A DNA stretch of 64,000 nt from positions 1 to 64,000 of the forward strand of contig JAIQFC010000026.1 in NCBI GenBank assembly GCA_020073465.1, written 5' to 3'. The notes under the pieces were generated by a model. It was not told the origin of the DNA and did not search any database. It saw nothing but the letters and a program-made list of their open reading frames with translations. A program made the position numbers and the translations under genes. Origin of the DNA: Terriglobia bacterium. Its GTDB lineage: Bacteria > Acidobacteriota > Terriglobia > Terriglobales > Acidobacteriaceae. This document shows, in pieces, positions 8,405-17,267 of the stretch (positions are counted from its first letter, which is position 1; each line of letters starts with the position of its first letter).

Positions 8405-10696
8405 TCAGTAGTGGAACCGGTAGCGCAACTCCACGGAAATCTCCCGGGGATTGTTCCAGTGAAAGCCTCCGAAGGTGGTGCTGTTGTCGAGTTCGATGCG
8501 GCGGTTGGCGACATTGAGCGCGTTCAGCGAAACAGAGAAACGCTCACCGAAATCCTTGCCCGCCAAGAGATCGAAGGTGGTGTGTCCGGGCAGGTATTTG
8601 CCGGGATAGGGCTGGCCGGGGAACGCGTTGCTGAAACCCGAGCCGTAGTAAATGTTGGTGGAAACGTAGGAGTGCCACGGCAGAGTGATGTCGCCGCCGA
8701 GGTTCAGCGTGTTGCGCTGGTCGTGATCGAGGGCGCAGAGGCCGGGGCTGGGGTCGCAGAGATTGGTGGTGAAATCGGTCAGGCCGCCCGTGATCGCGCC
8801 GCCGCCCTGCGCGACCTGGTTGGAATAGGCCAGATGGAGCTGAGCGCGGTGGGCAATGCGAGGGGAACGCAGCGAGAGTTCCCATCCGCGAATGAGAGCA
8901 TTTTCGATGGTCAGGGGGAAGAAGAGATTCGATTCTCCGATGACGTCGTGGTCGAAGTAATTCCGGGCACGAGTGTGGAACGTGTCGGCATCGAGGGTCC
9001 ATCCGCGGAAAGGGATGGCGACGCCGAACTGATGCTCTTCGTCACGTTCGCCCCGGAGCGGGATGAAACCGCAATCATTGGCGGTGCATAACTGCGCCAG
9101 AGTTCCGGAGGCGGTGAGCAAGGGAGGCGCCTGGTAGTAGTGACCGTAGAATCCGCGGAAAGTCCAGTGAAGGCGTGGGACGGTGACGGTGGCGCCGAAA
9201 CGCGGGCTGATCGCGCTCTCGGTGACGCCGCCGGAAAAGTGCGTCGGGCGGAAACCGGCAGAGAGAGTGAGCCAGGGGAACGGTTTGAACTTGTCGTCGA
9301 GAAAGAAAGCGGATTGGCTGCCGGATGTGGGCTCTGAATCCGCGAAAGGCGTTCCGCCGCAATCGGGGTTGGGATCGCCATTGGTGGGGCAATTGAAGAG
9401 AAGGGCCAGGCTGTGATGGTCGTTCTGGTGGAATCCGTAGAAGCCGGCCTGGAGATTATTCCTGGCAAAGTTTGCGGCGAGGCTGACCTGGCCGCCGGCA
9501 TAGGCCGACGCGTGGTGGTCGGTGGTAGCGGTGGGATAGTCGTTGGGCGCGCTGTCATAGTTTGCGGCGTTGTAGTGATAAAAGGGCGAAACCGTCAGGA
9601 GGAGCTTTGAGTTGAAGGTGTGGACCCAGGAGAAATTGAGGATGGCATCGGACTCGTGGTCGCCATCGCGCAGGCCGCTGCTGTCGAAATTTGCACTGGC
9701 CTGATCGTTGAAGTTCGGGTCGTAGGGAACCTGGTAGTAATCCTTGCGCAACGAAGTTACCAGCCGCAACTGGTTGGATGGATCGACATTGAAAATGAGA
9801 GAGGTGAAGCCTCCGTATCCATTGGCGGCATCGTGTACGACCTGCGGAATGGGGGTTTCGATGCCGAGATTGCTGCGGTTCCCGTTCAGGCCGACGTAGT
9901 AGGCGAAGCGCTCGGTGTGGCTGCCAAAGCTGAGTGAGTCATTGGTCTGGTAGAAGTTGCCCGCGCTGATCACAAGTTCGGCCTGACGGTTGCGTTCGAA
10001 GCCACTGCGGGGCACAACGTTGAACACACCATAGGTGCGGTCGCCGAACTCGGCGCCGTAGCTGCCACGATTCACCTCGAGATAATCGATGTCCTTGGGA
10101 TCGAACTGCGGGCCGATGTTGGAGGCGATATTGGTGTTGGGGACGGGAACGCCATCGATCAGCCAGCTGGTCTGGTGGCCGCCGCGGATGTGGAGCTGAT
10201 CGTGGGTCACGTATGCGCCGGGAACGTAGTCGGTGATCATGGCCAGGCTGTTGGTCCTGGTGGCGCCCGGGGTACGGGCCACGTCCGTTCGGCTGACCAG
10301 GGTTGTCGGCGTGGCTGAGTCGGTGGGAGCGGTCTCGGGAGCGGCCGATACCGTCACCGATTCATTCGCCGCCACGAGCTTGAGTTGGTAGTGCAACACG
10401 GGCTCCGTACCGGACTTCACGACGACATCCTGCGCCGTTTGCACGAACCCGGGACTGGCCACGGTGACCGTGTACTCTCCCAGTGGAACTGCGTTGAAGG
10501 CGAACTGCCCGGTGGCATCGGTCGTGGTGGTTGCGACCCAGTCGGATGCTTTCGCATGGAGCATCACCATGGCTTTTTCCACGGGACGGTGTTGTGGATC
10601 GTGGACTACGCCGCGGATGGATCCGAAAATTGAGGCTGTGGCAGTCGCGGCCAGGGCGAGCAGCGCGCAGAGCAGTGGAACGTGATAAAGACGCAT
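8405..10696 (-). CDS. TonB-dependent outer-membrane receptor with carboxypeptidase-regulatory-like N-terminus
   Basis: The 763 residues begin with a signal peptide (LLCALLALAATATAS) and a CarboxypepD_reg-like beta sandwich (GSIRGVVHDPQHRPVEKAMV, about 24-105). A plug domain follows (LIDGVPVPNTNI, RGSYGAEFGDRTYGVFNVV), then a 22-strand-type barrel ending in an aromatic residue (VELRYRFHY). Such receptors import large or scarce ligands using TonB energy. AAAGGA sits four bases before the ATG at 10696. The ligand is unknown; the Cys/His-rich secreted protein encoded just upstream on the same strand hints at a metal. A receptor of the Oar group is the alternative. Confidence 0.9.
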   Translation of the reverse strand: MRLYHVPLLCALLALAATATASIFGSIRGVVHDPQHRPVEKAMVMLHAKASDWVATTTTDATGQFAFNAVPLGEYTVTVASPGFVQTAQDVVVKSGTEPVLHYQLKLVAANESVTVSAAPETAPTDSATPTTLVSRTDVARTPGATRTNSLAMITDYVPGAYVTHDQLHIRGGHQTSWLIDGVPVPNTNIASNIGPQFDPKDIDYLEVNRGSYGAEFGDRTYGVFNVVPRSGFERNRQAELVISAGNFYQTNDSLSFGSHTERFAYYVGLNGNRSNLGIETPIPQVVHDAANGYGGFTSLIFNVDPSNQLRLVTSLRKDYYQVPYDPNFNDQASANFDSSGLRDGDHESDAILNFSWVHTFNSKLLLTVSPFYHYNAANYDSAPNDYPTATTDHHASAYAGGQVSLAANFARNNLQAGFYGFHQNDHHSLALLFNCPTNGDPNPDCGGTPFADSEPTSGSQSAFFLDDKFKPFPWLTLSAGFRPTHFSGGVTESAISPRFGATVTVPRLHWTFRGFYGHYYQAPPLLTASGTLAQLCTANDCGFIPLRGERDEEHQFGVAIPFRGWTLDADTFHTRARNYFDHDVIGESNLFFPLTIENALIRGWELSLRSPRIAHRAQLHLAYSNQVAQGGGAITGGLTDFTTNLCDPSPGLCALDHDQRNTLNLGGDITLPWHSYVSTNIYYGSGFSNAFPGQPYPGKYLPGHTTFDLLAGKDFGERFSVSLNALNVANRRIELDNSTTFGGFHWNNPREISVELRYRFHY

Positions 10697-10739
10697 GAAA
10701 TCCTTTAAACCATGTAGAGAGCAGGGGACTTAACCGCAG

Positions 10740-10800
10740 CGGCTAAAAAGCCGTCCCGAAGAAGAAGTGCGTATCGCAGCGCTGAAGCGCCGCGCCACCC
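10740..10800. repeat. Family B two-hairpin element, copy 2
   Basis: Small hairpin CGGCTAAAAAGCCG (10740-10753), a 22-base spacer, then GCAGCGCTGAAGCGCCGCGC with tail CACCC. It sits in the leader between the Cys-rich gene and the receptor gene. Related copies are at 8321, 14849 and 34935. Confidence 0.8.
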
Positions 10801-10901
10801 AGATCAAGGCCAGAATGCGGCATCCAGACCAAGATCGGCCGCGCAACCATTAAGGGCGGCTACGTGACCGAATTCAGGGCAAGTAGTTCTTCCAGATCGT
10901 G

Positions 10902-11279
10902 TTAGGCGATGGGGGATTGCGGAGGCGCTCGCGTGGACTGGAGTTCGGGAATCTGTGTGGCCGGTGACTCGAAATGCAGAAGGAAGACAGGGGCGTCGAT
11001 CACCGGCGCAAAGGCAGCATCGACAGCCGGTTCAGCTTGGGCCGAGCGGCCTACCGTGACCCCGCGGCAGCAATCGTGACTGCAGCAGCCCGTACTGCGC
11101 AGAGTGAGCTGCTCGGGCTCGGCCATGGTCATTGCCATCCCGTGACAAGGATGAGCTTGCGGGGACTTGCGCACGCAGCATGCATGCGGAGACGGGGCAG
11201 CGCTCAGGGCCAGCGCGACCGGGACAAAATTGCCCACGAGCGCGAAGAACAGCAACCATCTGGCGGTGAGGCGATGCAT
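10902..11279 (-). CDS. Small secreted Cys/His-rich protein
   Basis: A 125-residue protein with a signal peptide (LLFFALVGNFVPVALALSA). Its short mature part has HACCVRK, CHGMAMTM and GCCSHDCCRG, so eight cysteines lie with His and Met residues in about 45 positions. That density suggests metal, perhaps copper, binding in the periplasm or on the surface; this is inference from composition. The C-terminal third is proline-rich with no cysteines. It precedes the receptor gene at 8405-10696 by about 200 bases on the same strand. Confidence 0.65.
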   Translation of the reverse strand: MHRLTARWLLFFALVGNFVPVALALSAAPSPHACCVRKSPQAHPCHGMAMTMAEPEQLTLRSTGCCSHDCCRGVTVGRSAQAEPAVDAAFAPVIDAPVFLLHFESPATQIPELQSTRAPPQSPIA

Positions 11280-11503
11280 GGCTTCCGTGTGAATCAGAAC
11301 CCCGAGGTAAGGCCAGCATAGAACAGAATCCGGAATGGGTGCAAGGAAAGGGCGGGCGAGGGCGCCCGCCGCACACGTCTGAAAGACGGCTGCGCTCAGG
11401 GCGATGCTGCAAGAATTGTTAGTTCAGACCGCGGCAGCGACGGTTGCATAGGTCCTTCGGGCCCAAACTGCGGGCCCTCAGGATGACAAACGCGATGAAG
11501 ATC

Positions 11504-13159
11504 TTACTGGCGAGAGCTTGTGGTGGCGGTTTGGGGTGAAGCTTCCTCGACCGTACCGATGGCATCGCCGCTCAGGACCAGCTCGACGCGGCGGTTCTGC
11601 TGGCGGCCCTCGGGAGTCTCGTTGGAGGCGATGGGCTCGGTCTTGCCGAAGCCGCGGGCCTCGATGGCGGACTGGTTGATTCCCTGCTGCACGAAATAGT
11701 CGCGCACAGCCTGAGCGCGGTGCTCGGAGAGTTGCTGGTTGTATTCATCGCTGCCAACGCTGTCGGTGTGTCCCTCGATTTGCACGCGCAGGCTAGGATA
11801 GGCCAGCACGATGCCGGAAACCTTGGCGAGACGCTCGCGGGCTCCGGGAAGAAGTTCGAAGCTACCGCTGCGGAACAAAACGTCGGACATGTTGGCGATC
11901 AGGCCGCGGGCGGAGTCGCGCGTGGCAAGAATCGTGTTGAGCTGCTGCAGGAGACGGGCGCGGAGTTCCTGCTTTTCGTTTTCTGCCTGTTGGCGAAGGC
12001 TTTCGGATTGGGCGGCGGCGGCGCGGGCCTTGTCGGTTTCGGCAGCCAAGACTTGCTGTTGCGCGATGGCGTCCGCTTTCGCTTTTTCGGCTTCGGCCTT
12101 CTGACGCGCGGCTTCTTGTGCGGCTGCCGCGGCTTGCTGGGCAGCGGCTTGAGCTTCCTGCTTCATGCGCTCGGCTTCGGCTTTGGCTTGTTCTGCCTGG
12201 GCGCGAGCCTGCTCGGCCTGGGCGCGGGCAGCTTCCGCATCGGCACGGCGCTTGGCTTCCGCTTCAGCGTCGGCGCGGGCTTTGGCTTCGCGAGCCTTGG
12301 CTTCGGCTTGCGCTTCCTCCTCCGCCTTCTGTTTCACGGACATGACGCGGGCTTCTTCGGCAGTCTGGGTGGCTTCCTTCGCGGCGGCTTCGACCGCGGC
12401 CCGGTTCTGCTTCTGGCGATACGCCTCCTCGGCGTGCATCAATTGCTGGCTGGCTTTGGCGATGATCGGGGCTGCGTACTTATCCGCAGAGGCGATGTGC
12501 GCAATGCGCAGTGCATTGCGGGCTTCGAAGAGTTGAAGCGGGGTCTTGCTGTCGATGCCAAAGATGGCGTCTTGAATGTGCGTGTTGGTCGAGGAGTAGG
12601 TGCCGCGAGTGACTAGTTCGTATCGGGCTTCAATATTTTCCGTTCCGGTGCTCATGGTGGGCGCGCTTTCCATTACGACCATGTTGCCGGGTTGGGTCAC
12701 GGCGAAGTAGGGCTCGGCGGTGACGATCATGCCAAAGGTTTGCAGGTCAGTGAAGGCCTTGAGGTGCGCGTTGCCGTGATCGATCGAGACTTCACCGAGG
12801 TTCACGGGACGTCCTTGCGGGCTGACGGCCCAGAGGACGTAGGTCAGATATTCGAGGCCAAACTTGGTGGCGTCTTCGAGGTTCTGGAATTTGACTTCGA
12901 TCTGGAAGTTGGTCTTCTTGCCTTCGACCTTAGCTTCGCCAGTGGCGCGCTGGAGCAGATCGGTTCCCTGAAAGTCGACTTTGGTCTGTCCGCCCTGCAG
13001 GCGGTAGTGGACGGCCTTGGTGGTACGCGAGACGGTGGTCGTGCTTGTGGTCGTCGATGCGGGAACGGAGGTTTGAGTTTGCGCGGATGCGAGAGCCGCG
13101 GCAAGCACGAGGGCAAAGGGCAGGTTTTTCACAAGAGTCTCAGTCTGGGGGAGATGCAA
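11504..13159 (-). CDS. OmpA-family outer-membrane protein with long coiled coil
   Basis: The C-terminal OmpA domain binds peptidoglycan: VQIEGHTDSVGSDEYNQQLS and the ARGFGKTEPI segment are clear. Before it lies about 170 residues of Ala/Glu/Lys/Gln-rich coiled coil, and before that a beta-rich domain of unknown fold (about 45-200). The frame is open to 13237, but AGGAGG lies four bases before a TTG at 13159, which gives a signal peptide (PFALVLAAALASAQ) and 551 residues. A GTG at 13132 is the other option. It probably links outer membrane and wall. Confidence 0.86.
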   Translation of the reverse strand: MHLPQTETLVKNLPFALVLAAALASAQTQTSVPASTTTSTTTVSRTTKAVHYRLQGGQTKVDFQGTDLLQRATGEAKVEGKKTNFQIEVKFQNLEDATKFGLEYLTYVLWAVSPQGRPVNLGEVSIDHGNAHLKAFTDLQTFGMIVTAEPYFAVTQPGNMVVMESAPTMSTGTENIEARYELVTRGTYSSTNTHIQDAIFGIDSKTPLQLFEARNALRIAHIASADKYAAPIIAKASQQLMHAEEAYRQKQNRAAVEAAAKEATQTAEEARVMSVKQKAEEEAQAEAKAREAKARADAEAEAKRRADAEAARAQAEQARAQAEQAKAEAERMKQEAQAAAQQAAAAAQEAARQKAEAEKAKADAIAQQQVLAAETDKARAAAAQSESLRQQAENEKQELRARLLQQLNTILATRDSARGLIANMSDVLFRSGSFELLPGARERLAKVSGIVLAYPSLRVQIEGHTDSVGSDEYNQQLSEHRAQAVRDYFVQQGINQSAIEARGFGKTEPIASNETPEGRQQNRRVELVLSGDAIGTVEEASPQTATTSSRQ

Positions 13160-13297
13160 AGTTCCTCCTGATCTTCGTTGAAGATGGCGGGGATGAAAAG
13201 GACAGGAAGGACTAGGCGGGGATGGAACTTTGGTCACCTGCTGGGCAGTCTGATGGGGTTTAGTGAACGAGAGGAATCAACTACAGCGTGTTTCTTT

Positions 13298-13500
13298 CGC
13301 CCCTTTCGGGGGCTGGCTCTTCCCTCTGCCGTTACCCACGGCTTGCGCCGTGGGCTGCATTCTTACGCCGCTTCGCGGCTCAATGCGGATACGACCTAAC
13401 ACTGAAGTGGAGGGCCATTGTCAGAGGTTCCTCTACGAGACCGGGGCTCAAAATGGCTGGGCTTCGCCCGAGCCGGGACAGCCGAGGCGGCTGTCGCTAC
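13298..13500. repeat. Palindromes of families D and F
   Basis: At 13298-13380: a CGCCCCTTTCGGGGGC hairpin, CCCACGGCTTGCGCCGTGGG and GCCGCTTCGCGGC, the same three-hairpin order as 5952-6038. At 13475-13500: GGGACAGCCGAGGCGGCTGT followed by CGCTAC (family F), preceded by a GGGCTTCGCCC hairpin. Family F also occurs at 20719-20745 and inside selA at 29271-29296. The 13160-13511 spacer holds no gene. Confidence 0.85.
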
Positions 13501-13511
13501 GTGGTCCGTTA

Positions 13512-14768
13512 CTACGGAGTGGCGGCGATTGTGCCTTTGGGGCCGACGATCAGGGCTCCGCCTTGGGGGTAGGGGCTGAGGGCGTTGAATTTTGTGTCCG
13601 GCTTCTTTTTCGGACCGATGCGGGTGGGGTGGGCGGGAGGGCGGAAGTCGAAGATGAAATCCTGGCCGACAATGAAAACGCGGTCTTTGACGGTGGCTTG
13701 GTTTCTGGGTCCGCGGTCGTAGGCTACGGCAGAGAAGTAGGCCTGGGGGTGGATCTTGGAAAGTGTCCAGGTTCTGCCGCCGTCTTCGCTGAAGGCTAGG
13801 TTGGGGCCGTCCTGGTTGGGGTTTTTGTAGTCACCTCCAGCGATGACGCCGTGCGTCGTGTCGCGGAAGGCGATGGAGAAGATTCCGGCGGAATCGGGGC
13901 CGTGGAGGACGGGAGTGTCGGCGACTTGCCAGGTCTTGCCGCGGTCGGGGGAGTGGAAGACGCGGGCTGCTTTGCCTCCGGTGGCGAACCAGATGTTGGG
14001 GTCGGGAGCTGAAGGCCTCTGTTTCTGGGACGGATTACGCGGCGCTGAAGCGCCGCTCTTTCCCGATAGCGCATGCCGTTGGGCGATCCGGTCGGCAGCA
14101 TCAACGCCACTGGCGGACGTAAGGTCCCGCTCGCGCTGGCGCGCGTTCGGGATGACATTGGAGTGAGAGGCTTTCTGGGATCGAGGGGTGTTTCCCGATG
14201 TCAATGATGCTGGCAGGATTGCGATGCAAGTGTTGCTGGCGGCGAAGGCGCCTTCTCCTTCGATTGCGGGTGGCAGATTGGCGGGGGGAAGGTGGTGCCA
14301 GGTCTGGCCGTCGTCGGTGAGGAGGAGTTCGAATTTCAGATCGCCGGATTCGTCGGGGATGGGGTCGCCGAGGACGATGCCGTGGGTTCCGTCCCAGAAA
14401 GCCATCGAATCGAAGAAACCTTTGGGATTGGTGTTGGTGAATTGGAGTTGCCAGTGCTCGCCGGCGTCGGTGGTGTGGTAGATGCGGGACTGGTCGCCGG
14501 GACCAGCGGACATGAGGAAGGCTTCATCGGCGGAGAAGGCAACGACGGCGCGGAAATCGAGAGACTCGGCACCGGGGACCTGGGCGGGTTGCCAGGCGTT
14601 GCCGTCGGTGGTGTGGAGATACGTGCCGTGGGTGCCGGAGGCCCAGGCGACTTGTTTGGAAACGGCGCTGACGCCGCGGAGGCTTTCGGTGGTATGGGAA
14701 ATCAGGATTCGTGGCGGGGATTGGGCGAGGGCATAGGTGGTGAGGAGGGTGATCAGCAGGGAGCGCAT
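13512..14768 (-). CDS. Secreted BNR/YCF48-like beta-propeller protein carrying an in-frame repeat insertion
   Basis: From the ATG at 14768 the protein has 418 residues with a signal peptide (RSLLITLLTTYALAQ). It has several propeller repeats of the type GTYLHTTDGNAWQPAQVPG, RIYHTTDAGEHWQLQFTN and RVFHSPDRGKTWQVADTP, as in photosystem II assembly factor YCF48 and sialidase-like BNR proteins. The substrate is unknown. Between the middle blades lies a 50-residue polar stretch that does not fit the repeat pattern. It is encoded by a 150-bp inserted block with a SQK codon triplet on both sides (see 14022-14180). The frame is kept, so the gene may still be functional. Confidence 0.8.
   Translation of the reverse strand: MRSLLITLLTTYALAQSPPRILISHTTESLRGVSAVSKQVAWASGTHGTYLHTTDGNAWQPAQVPGAESLDFRAVVAFSADEAFLMSAGPGDQSRIYHTTDAGEHWQLQFTNTNPKGFFDSMAFWDGTHGIVLGDPIPDESGDLKFELLLTDDGQTWHHLPPANLPPAIEGEGAFAASNTCIAILPASLTSGNTPRSQKASHSNVIPNARQRERDLTSASGVDAADRIAQRHALSGKSGASAPRNPSQKQRPSAPDPNIWFATGGKAARVFHSPDRGKTWQVADTPVLHGPDSAGIFSIAFRDTTHGVIAGGDYKNPNQDGPNLAFSEDGGRTWTLSKIHPQAYFSAVAYDRGPRNQATVKDRVFIVGQDFIFDFRPPAHPTRIGPKKKPDTKFNALSPYPQGGALIVGPKGTIAATP
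14022..14180. repeat. 150-bp repeat block inserted in frame, bounded by 9-bp direct repeats
   Basis: TTTCTGGGA occurs at 14022-14030 and again at 14172-14180, exactly 150 bases (50 codons) apart. Between them lies the perfect hairpin GCGGCGCTGAAGCGCCGC (14039-14056) with tail TCTTTC, the same plan as the intergenic families A and B. Further repeat-like sequence follows (GCTCGCGCTGGCGCGCG). The 9-bp repeats look like a target-site duplication. Inference: one insertion event into the propeller gene. Confidence 0.75.
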
Positions 14769-14848
14769 AGAAAGATTGTCGCAGGAAATGTGGTTCGTGA
14801 TCCAAGTGATCAGAATCATCGATTAGCGGTCTGTGTTGCATGACCGCT

Positions 14849-15030
14849 GGGGCTAAAGCCCTATTGTCACGATAAGCTTTTTTATCACAGCGCTTGAAGC
14901 CCTGCGCCACCCAAAAGCAATTTTTGTGATTAACTCCTCTCTGGACCCCCAGCGTATCGAGTGGTAGGGATTCTTCGACTGCGCCAAGCGATCCGCTTCG
15001 CGAATCGTTTGGCTCCGCTCAGAATGACAG
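14849..15030. repeat. Family B element and a family C variant
   Basis: GGGGCTAAAGCCCT (14849-14862), a 24-base spacer, then CAGCGCTTGAAGCCCTGCGC with tail CACCC (to 14912). A family C relative with the hairpin GATCCGCTTCGCGAATC lies at about 14971-15030. The spacer between the two minus-strand genes holds nothing else. Confidence 0.7.
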
Positions 15031-15060
15031 TCCTTCAGTTGGAGCACCGCATCGACATAC

Positions 15061-16341
15061 TCAGTCGTTGATTGCCTGATAGGCCAGCGTGTGGACCTGG
15101 CGGTCCAGGGTCAAGTCTCCTGTGGGATGAAGTTGGGCCATGAAGATGACGATCATCTGCTCCTTGGGGTCGATGGTGAATGCGGTGTAGAAGAAACCTC
15201 CCCAGGCGAATTCTCCGGGCGAGCCGAGTTCGGAGAGCGGGGCTTTCACGCCGTAGACGCCGAAGCCTAATCCGAAGCCCTGGTCTGTGCCTATCTTTCC
15301 CAGTTGATCCTGCGTCATCAACTCTACCGACTTGCGGCTGATCAGGCGGGTGGTGCCGGCTTTGCCGCCGTCGAGCATCATCTGGCAGAAGCGCAGGTAA
15401 TCGGCGGCGGTGGAGACCAGGCCAGCGCCACCTGAGAAAAGCTTCTTGGGGCCGCGATAGGGATAGTCGGCGGAGTAGGTGGTGTTTTCTTCTGTGATGG
15501 GTGTGTCAGGGAAACGGTTGAGGCCTTTGTCGGCGTAATACGTGTAGGCCGTGGCGAGGCGGTCGAGTTTGCTGTCGGGCGGGTAGAAGTAGGTGTCCTT
15601 CATCCCGAGCGGTTCGAAGATGCGGGTGCGAAAAAATTCGTCGAGGGGCTTGCCGGAGACGACTTCGACGAGGCGTCCGAGAACGTCGACGCCGAGACTG
15701 TATTCCCAGCGGTCACCCGGATTGAAGAGCAGCGGAACAGTGGCGAGGCGCTTGACGCTGTCTTCGATCGTGCCATCGTAGGGGAGCAGGCCATGGGCGA
15801 CGTTGGCCTTGTTGTACAGGGGACCGAGGTCGGGATTCCAGTGATAGGTGAGTCCGGAGGAGTGGCGGAGGAGATCGCGGATAGTGATCTCGTGCGTGGC
15901 GGGGATCGAGTAAGGCTCACCGCTCGCGGGTTTCACCAGCACTTTGGGATTCTTCAATTCGGGGAGATATTTCGAGACCGGGTCTTCAAGCATGAAGTGC
16001 CCCTCTTCATACAACATCATGACCGCGACGCTGGTGATGGGCTTGGTCATGGAGCAGATGCGGAACATGGCGTCGGGGCGCATGGGCTTGGCGGCTTCGC
16101 GATCCATCATGCCTTGGGGTTTGAACCAGACTACTTTTCCGCGGCGGGAGACGAGGGTGACGGCACCGGCGATTCGTTTGTCGTCGATGTTGCGCTGGAC
16201 GGTTGCGGCGATACGCTCCAGGCGGTCGGAGGAGAGGCCGACGGATTCGGGCTTCGCGAGGGGGAGATCCTGGGCGAAGAGCGACGCGGTTGTAAGCAAC
16301 AGACAGGCGACGAGAATGCGATTACGGTTTTGAGTTTTCAT
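15061..16341 (-). CDS. Serine beta-lactamase-family (class C-like) hydrolase, secreted
   Basis: From the ATG at 16341 there are 426 residues with a signal peptide (RILVACLLLTTASLFAQ). The class C/DD-peptidase fold is marked by the SMTK nucleophile motif in MFRICSMTKPITS and by the second motif YSL in DRWEYSLGVDVLG. Such proteins act as esterases, D-aminopeptidases or D,D-carboxypeptidases; the substrate cannot be told and true beta-lactamase activity is not implied. The 19 codons open upstream of 16341 are not preferred because they would precede the signal peptide. Confidence 0.88.
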   Translation of the reverse strand: MKTQNRNRILVACLLLTTASLFAQDLPLAKPESVGLSSDRLERIAATVQRNIDDKRIAGAVTLVSRRGKVVWFKPQGMMDREAAKPMRPDAMFRICSMTKPITSVAVMMLYEEGHFMLEDPVSKYLPELKNPKVLVKPASGEPYSIPATHEITIRDLLRHSSGLTYHWNPDLGPLYNKANVAHGLLPYDGTIEDSVKRLATVPLLFNPGDRWEYSLGVDVLGRLVEVVSGKPLDEFFRTRIFEPLGMKDTYFYPPDSKLDRLATAYTYYADKGLNRFPDTPITEENTTYSADYPYRGPKKLFSGGAGLVSTAADYLRFCQMMLDGGKAGTTRLISRKSVELMTQDQLGKIGTDQGFGLGFGVYGVKAPLSELGSPGEFAWGGFFYTAFTIDPKEQMIVIFMAQLHPTGDLTLDRQVHTLAYQAIND

Positions 16342-16442
16342 CAGAAAGGATTCGCTCCTGAGTCGTGAACTTCTGTTGCGAAATTGGAGGGCGGCCACGA
16401 AACGCGAACTACAGTGGTGTCTAGAATTCGTGATGGCCCGCG

Positions 16443-16528
16443 CCAGATCCTTCGCTCCGCCTGAAAGGCGGCTGCGCTCAGGATGACGCCAGCGGGCTCG
16501 CCCCTTCGGCTTCGCTCAGGGTCACGCC
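16443..16528. repeat. Dispersed repeat family C, copy 2
   Basis: CTTCGCTCCGCCTGAAAGGC followed by GGCTGCGCTCAGGATGACGC, then CCCCTTCGGCTTCGCTCAGG. It lies between the DUF2911 gene and the hydrolase gene and is close in sequence to 4129-4200 and 20626-20670. Confidence 0.75.
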
Positions 16529-16540
16529 CGCTGAACGGCG

Positions 16541-17038
16541 TCACTTCGCGGTGAAGTCGGCGAAGGAGGCGCTCTTTCCGAAATAAATCCGGAGCGTGCA
16601 CCTGGGGCCTACGTGGGCGAAGGCGACTTCGAGCGCGTCCGAGGGCTGCGGGATTTGCGCGGTCTCCATGGGAGCGCGGGCCAAGTCTTGCTTCTCGTCG
16701 TAGATCGCGCCGGTGCTGACATTCTTGTTCACGGCCAGAGTCCAGTGATCCTTGCCGGGAATGGGGTAGACGGTGTAGGCGCCGATCGGGATCATGGAGG
16801 TGCCCAGACTGAGTTGGGCTTCGGTAAACAGAGTCATTGGAGCGCCACCGGGAGTCCAGGGCTTGCCATTCGAGATTTTTTCTTTGTTCGATGCGACGGG
16901 GTTGTAGCGAATGTAGACTTGGCGACCGTCGTCCAAGTTGCAGGTGGTGGTGGATGAAGGTTGCTCGGCCGACTGTGCGACCAGGAATGGAGTCAACAAA
17001 ATCGATATGAGTACTGCTCGGGAGACGATAGGGGACAT
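16541..17038 (-). CDS. Secreted DUF2911 protein
   Basis: A 165-residue protein with a signal peptide (VSRAVLISILLTPFLVAQS) and one DUF2911 domain. Typical segments are GKPWTPGGAPMTLFTEAQL, IPIGAYTVYPIPGKDHWTLA and the closing TLRIYFGKSASFADFTAK. The family is common in Acidobacteriota and Bacteroidota; its role is not known. Length is normal for a single-domain member. No operon partner is evident. Confidence 0.82.
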   Translation of the reverse strand: MSPIVSRAVLISILLTPFLVAQSAEQPSSTTTCNLDDGRQVYIRYNPVASNKEKISNGKPWTPGGAPMTLFTEAQLSLGTSMIPIGAYTVYPIPGKDHWTLAVNKNVSTGAIYDEKQDLARAPMETAQIPQPSDALEVAFAHVGPRCTLRIYFGKSASFADFTAK

Positions 17039-17221
17039 GGCGCAATCCCTCCGAGAAAAAAGTGTAGCGCTGTAGGACGCAAAGGGAAAGGGGATTGTGA
17101 GGTTGGCCCTGGATTAGAGCGAAGCAGGCCACGTTTCCGAGTGGTGATGAGGGCTTGAGTGCCGTTCGATGCTGGTCTTCGGTGACGTTCTCAGCGGCGG
17201 GGGCGGTTGCTACCGTGAGTC

Positions 17222-17256
17222 TGGGTACCGGGTAACTAGTTCCGAGTACCGAGCGA
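17222..17256. repeat. Word-like repeat upstream of the receiver-like gene
   Basis: GGGTACCGGGTAACTAG and then TTCCGAGTACCGAG repeat the word (G)GTACCG/GAGTACCGAG in tandem. It is a simple word repeat of the same general type as those around the genes at 43010 and 48654, but here without a cargo gene. Confidence 0.4.
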
Positions 17257-17267
17257 GGACGGGACCG

